Shown here piece after piece: positions 63,708 through 64,000 of a DNA stretch of 64,000 nucleotides. Location of the stretch: the NCBI GenBank assembly GCA_021647705.1, contig JAKIUF010000016.1:1-64000 (forward strand), written 5' to 3'. This stretch comes from Gammaproteobacteria bacterium. Lineage in GTDB: Bacteria > Pseudomonadota > Gammaproteobacteria > SZUA-152. How positions within the stretch are numbered: position 1 is the stretch's first letter; each line of letters starts with the position of its first letter. Made by a program: the position numbers and the translations under genes. Below the pieces are notes generated by a model. It searched no databases. It was not told the DNA's origin and was given only the letters and a program-made list of their open reading frames with translations.

Positions 63708-64000
63708 ATGATGAAATATTTAGCTGTAATCAGTACGGTGATCTTTGCGATGACTTCTTTGGGGGGATGTGCAGCGTACAAATCTAGCAAGTCTGGGCTA
63801 TCAAAAATGGGTTATGAAGAGGAGTTACTAAATGATGGATCTTATCAATTAACATATTATGGTTCAGGATTTAGTGAGCATGATGAGCTTATTGCGTTAT
63901 GGCATAAACGTGCTGCTGAGCTGTGTAGTGGTCAGCAATACGAGTCAAAAACGACAAATGAGCACTGGTTTTCCGATAGCTATACTGTGTTGCCGCCATT
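63708..64000 (+). CDS. Lipoprotein, cut by window end
   Basis: The start MMKYLAVISTVIFAMTSLGG is followed by a lipobox cysteine (GGCAAY, Cys22). The mature part contains GYEEELLNDGSYQLTYYGSG and LWHKRAAELC. AAGGAA precedes the ATG. The pattern resembles CC0125/CC1285-type lipoproteins, in which Y-V-Y-G-----------A---C is conserved. About 97 codons are present and the gene runs past 64000. Confidence 0.65.
   Translation, partial: MMKYLAVISTVIFAMTSLGGCAAYKSSKSGLSKMGYEEELLNDGSYQLTYYGSGFSEHDELIALWHKRAAELCSGQQYESKTTNEHWFSDSYTVLPP

Overview
The window reads as the chromosome of a gammaproteobacterium that respires with many c-type cytochromes. The support is a complete System I cytochrome c maturation operon (ccmABCDEFGHI), SecB, ErpA, TrmL, EnvC, a type 1B dihydroorotate dehydrogenase, and the run gpmI-envC-ctp-divergent polysaccharide deacetylase. 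A sulfur- or metal-oxidising lineage is only an inference from the cytochrome content and a DsrE-like periplasmic protein. No rRNA or tRNA gene was recognised.

Layout. 1-0.9 kb: frameshifted relics of two genes. 1.1-8.5 kb: ccm operon. 8.5-21.4 kb: a respiratory accessory region with a monoheme cytochrome, two paralogous regulator-propeller proteins, a Kelch lipoprotein, a PD40 propeller, two related pentaheme cytochromes, an NHL lipoprotein, and a triheme cytochrome joined out of frame at an A9 run to three further cytochrome domains. The ccm genes supply haem attachment for these proteins. 21.6-25.8 kb: argC, a coiled-coil membrane protein, bactofilin, erpA and citrate synthase. 26.3-29.5 kb: a large PKD/DUF11 surface lipoprotein. 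30.1-37.2 kb: minus-strand housekeeping genes for cell wall and glycolysis. 37.6-43.3 kb: ArsR regulator, rhodanese-glutaredoxin, glutaredoxin, trxC, secB, gpsA, trmL, pyrD. 43.7-45.9 kb: groESL behind a sigma-32-like promoter and a CIRCE element. 46-51.3 kb: Bax-like protein, ilvA, rpiA and small membrane or secreted proteins, with dispersed palindromic repeats between them.

From about 51.5 kb the sequence turns into an AT-richer accessory region. It holds a class II Fic gene behind operator-like palindromes, a decayed integron-type cassette array (attC-like sites at 53.3, 53.9 and 60.1 kb, no integrase seen) carrying small orphan genes and a split HEPN gene, a HigBA module with a broken toxin, a deleted AlbA_2/Schlafen-type gene, IS110 and IS4 relics, REP-like palindromes, a di-haem peroxidase, a sigma factor and a membrane-anchored AraC regulator. 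The most interesting signals are the homopolymer-linked hexahaem cytochrome with its surrounding multihaem/propeller locus, and the cassette array with the HEPN gene.
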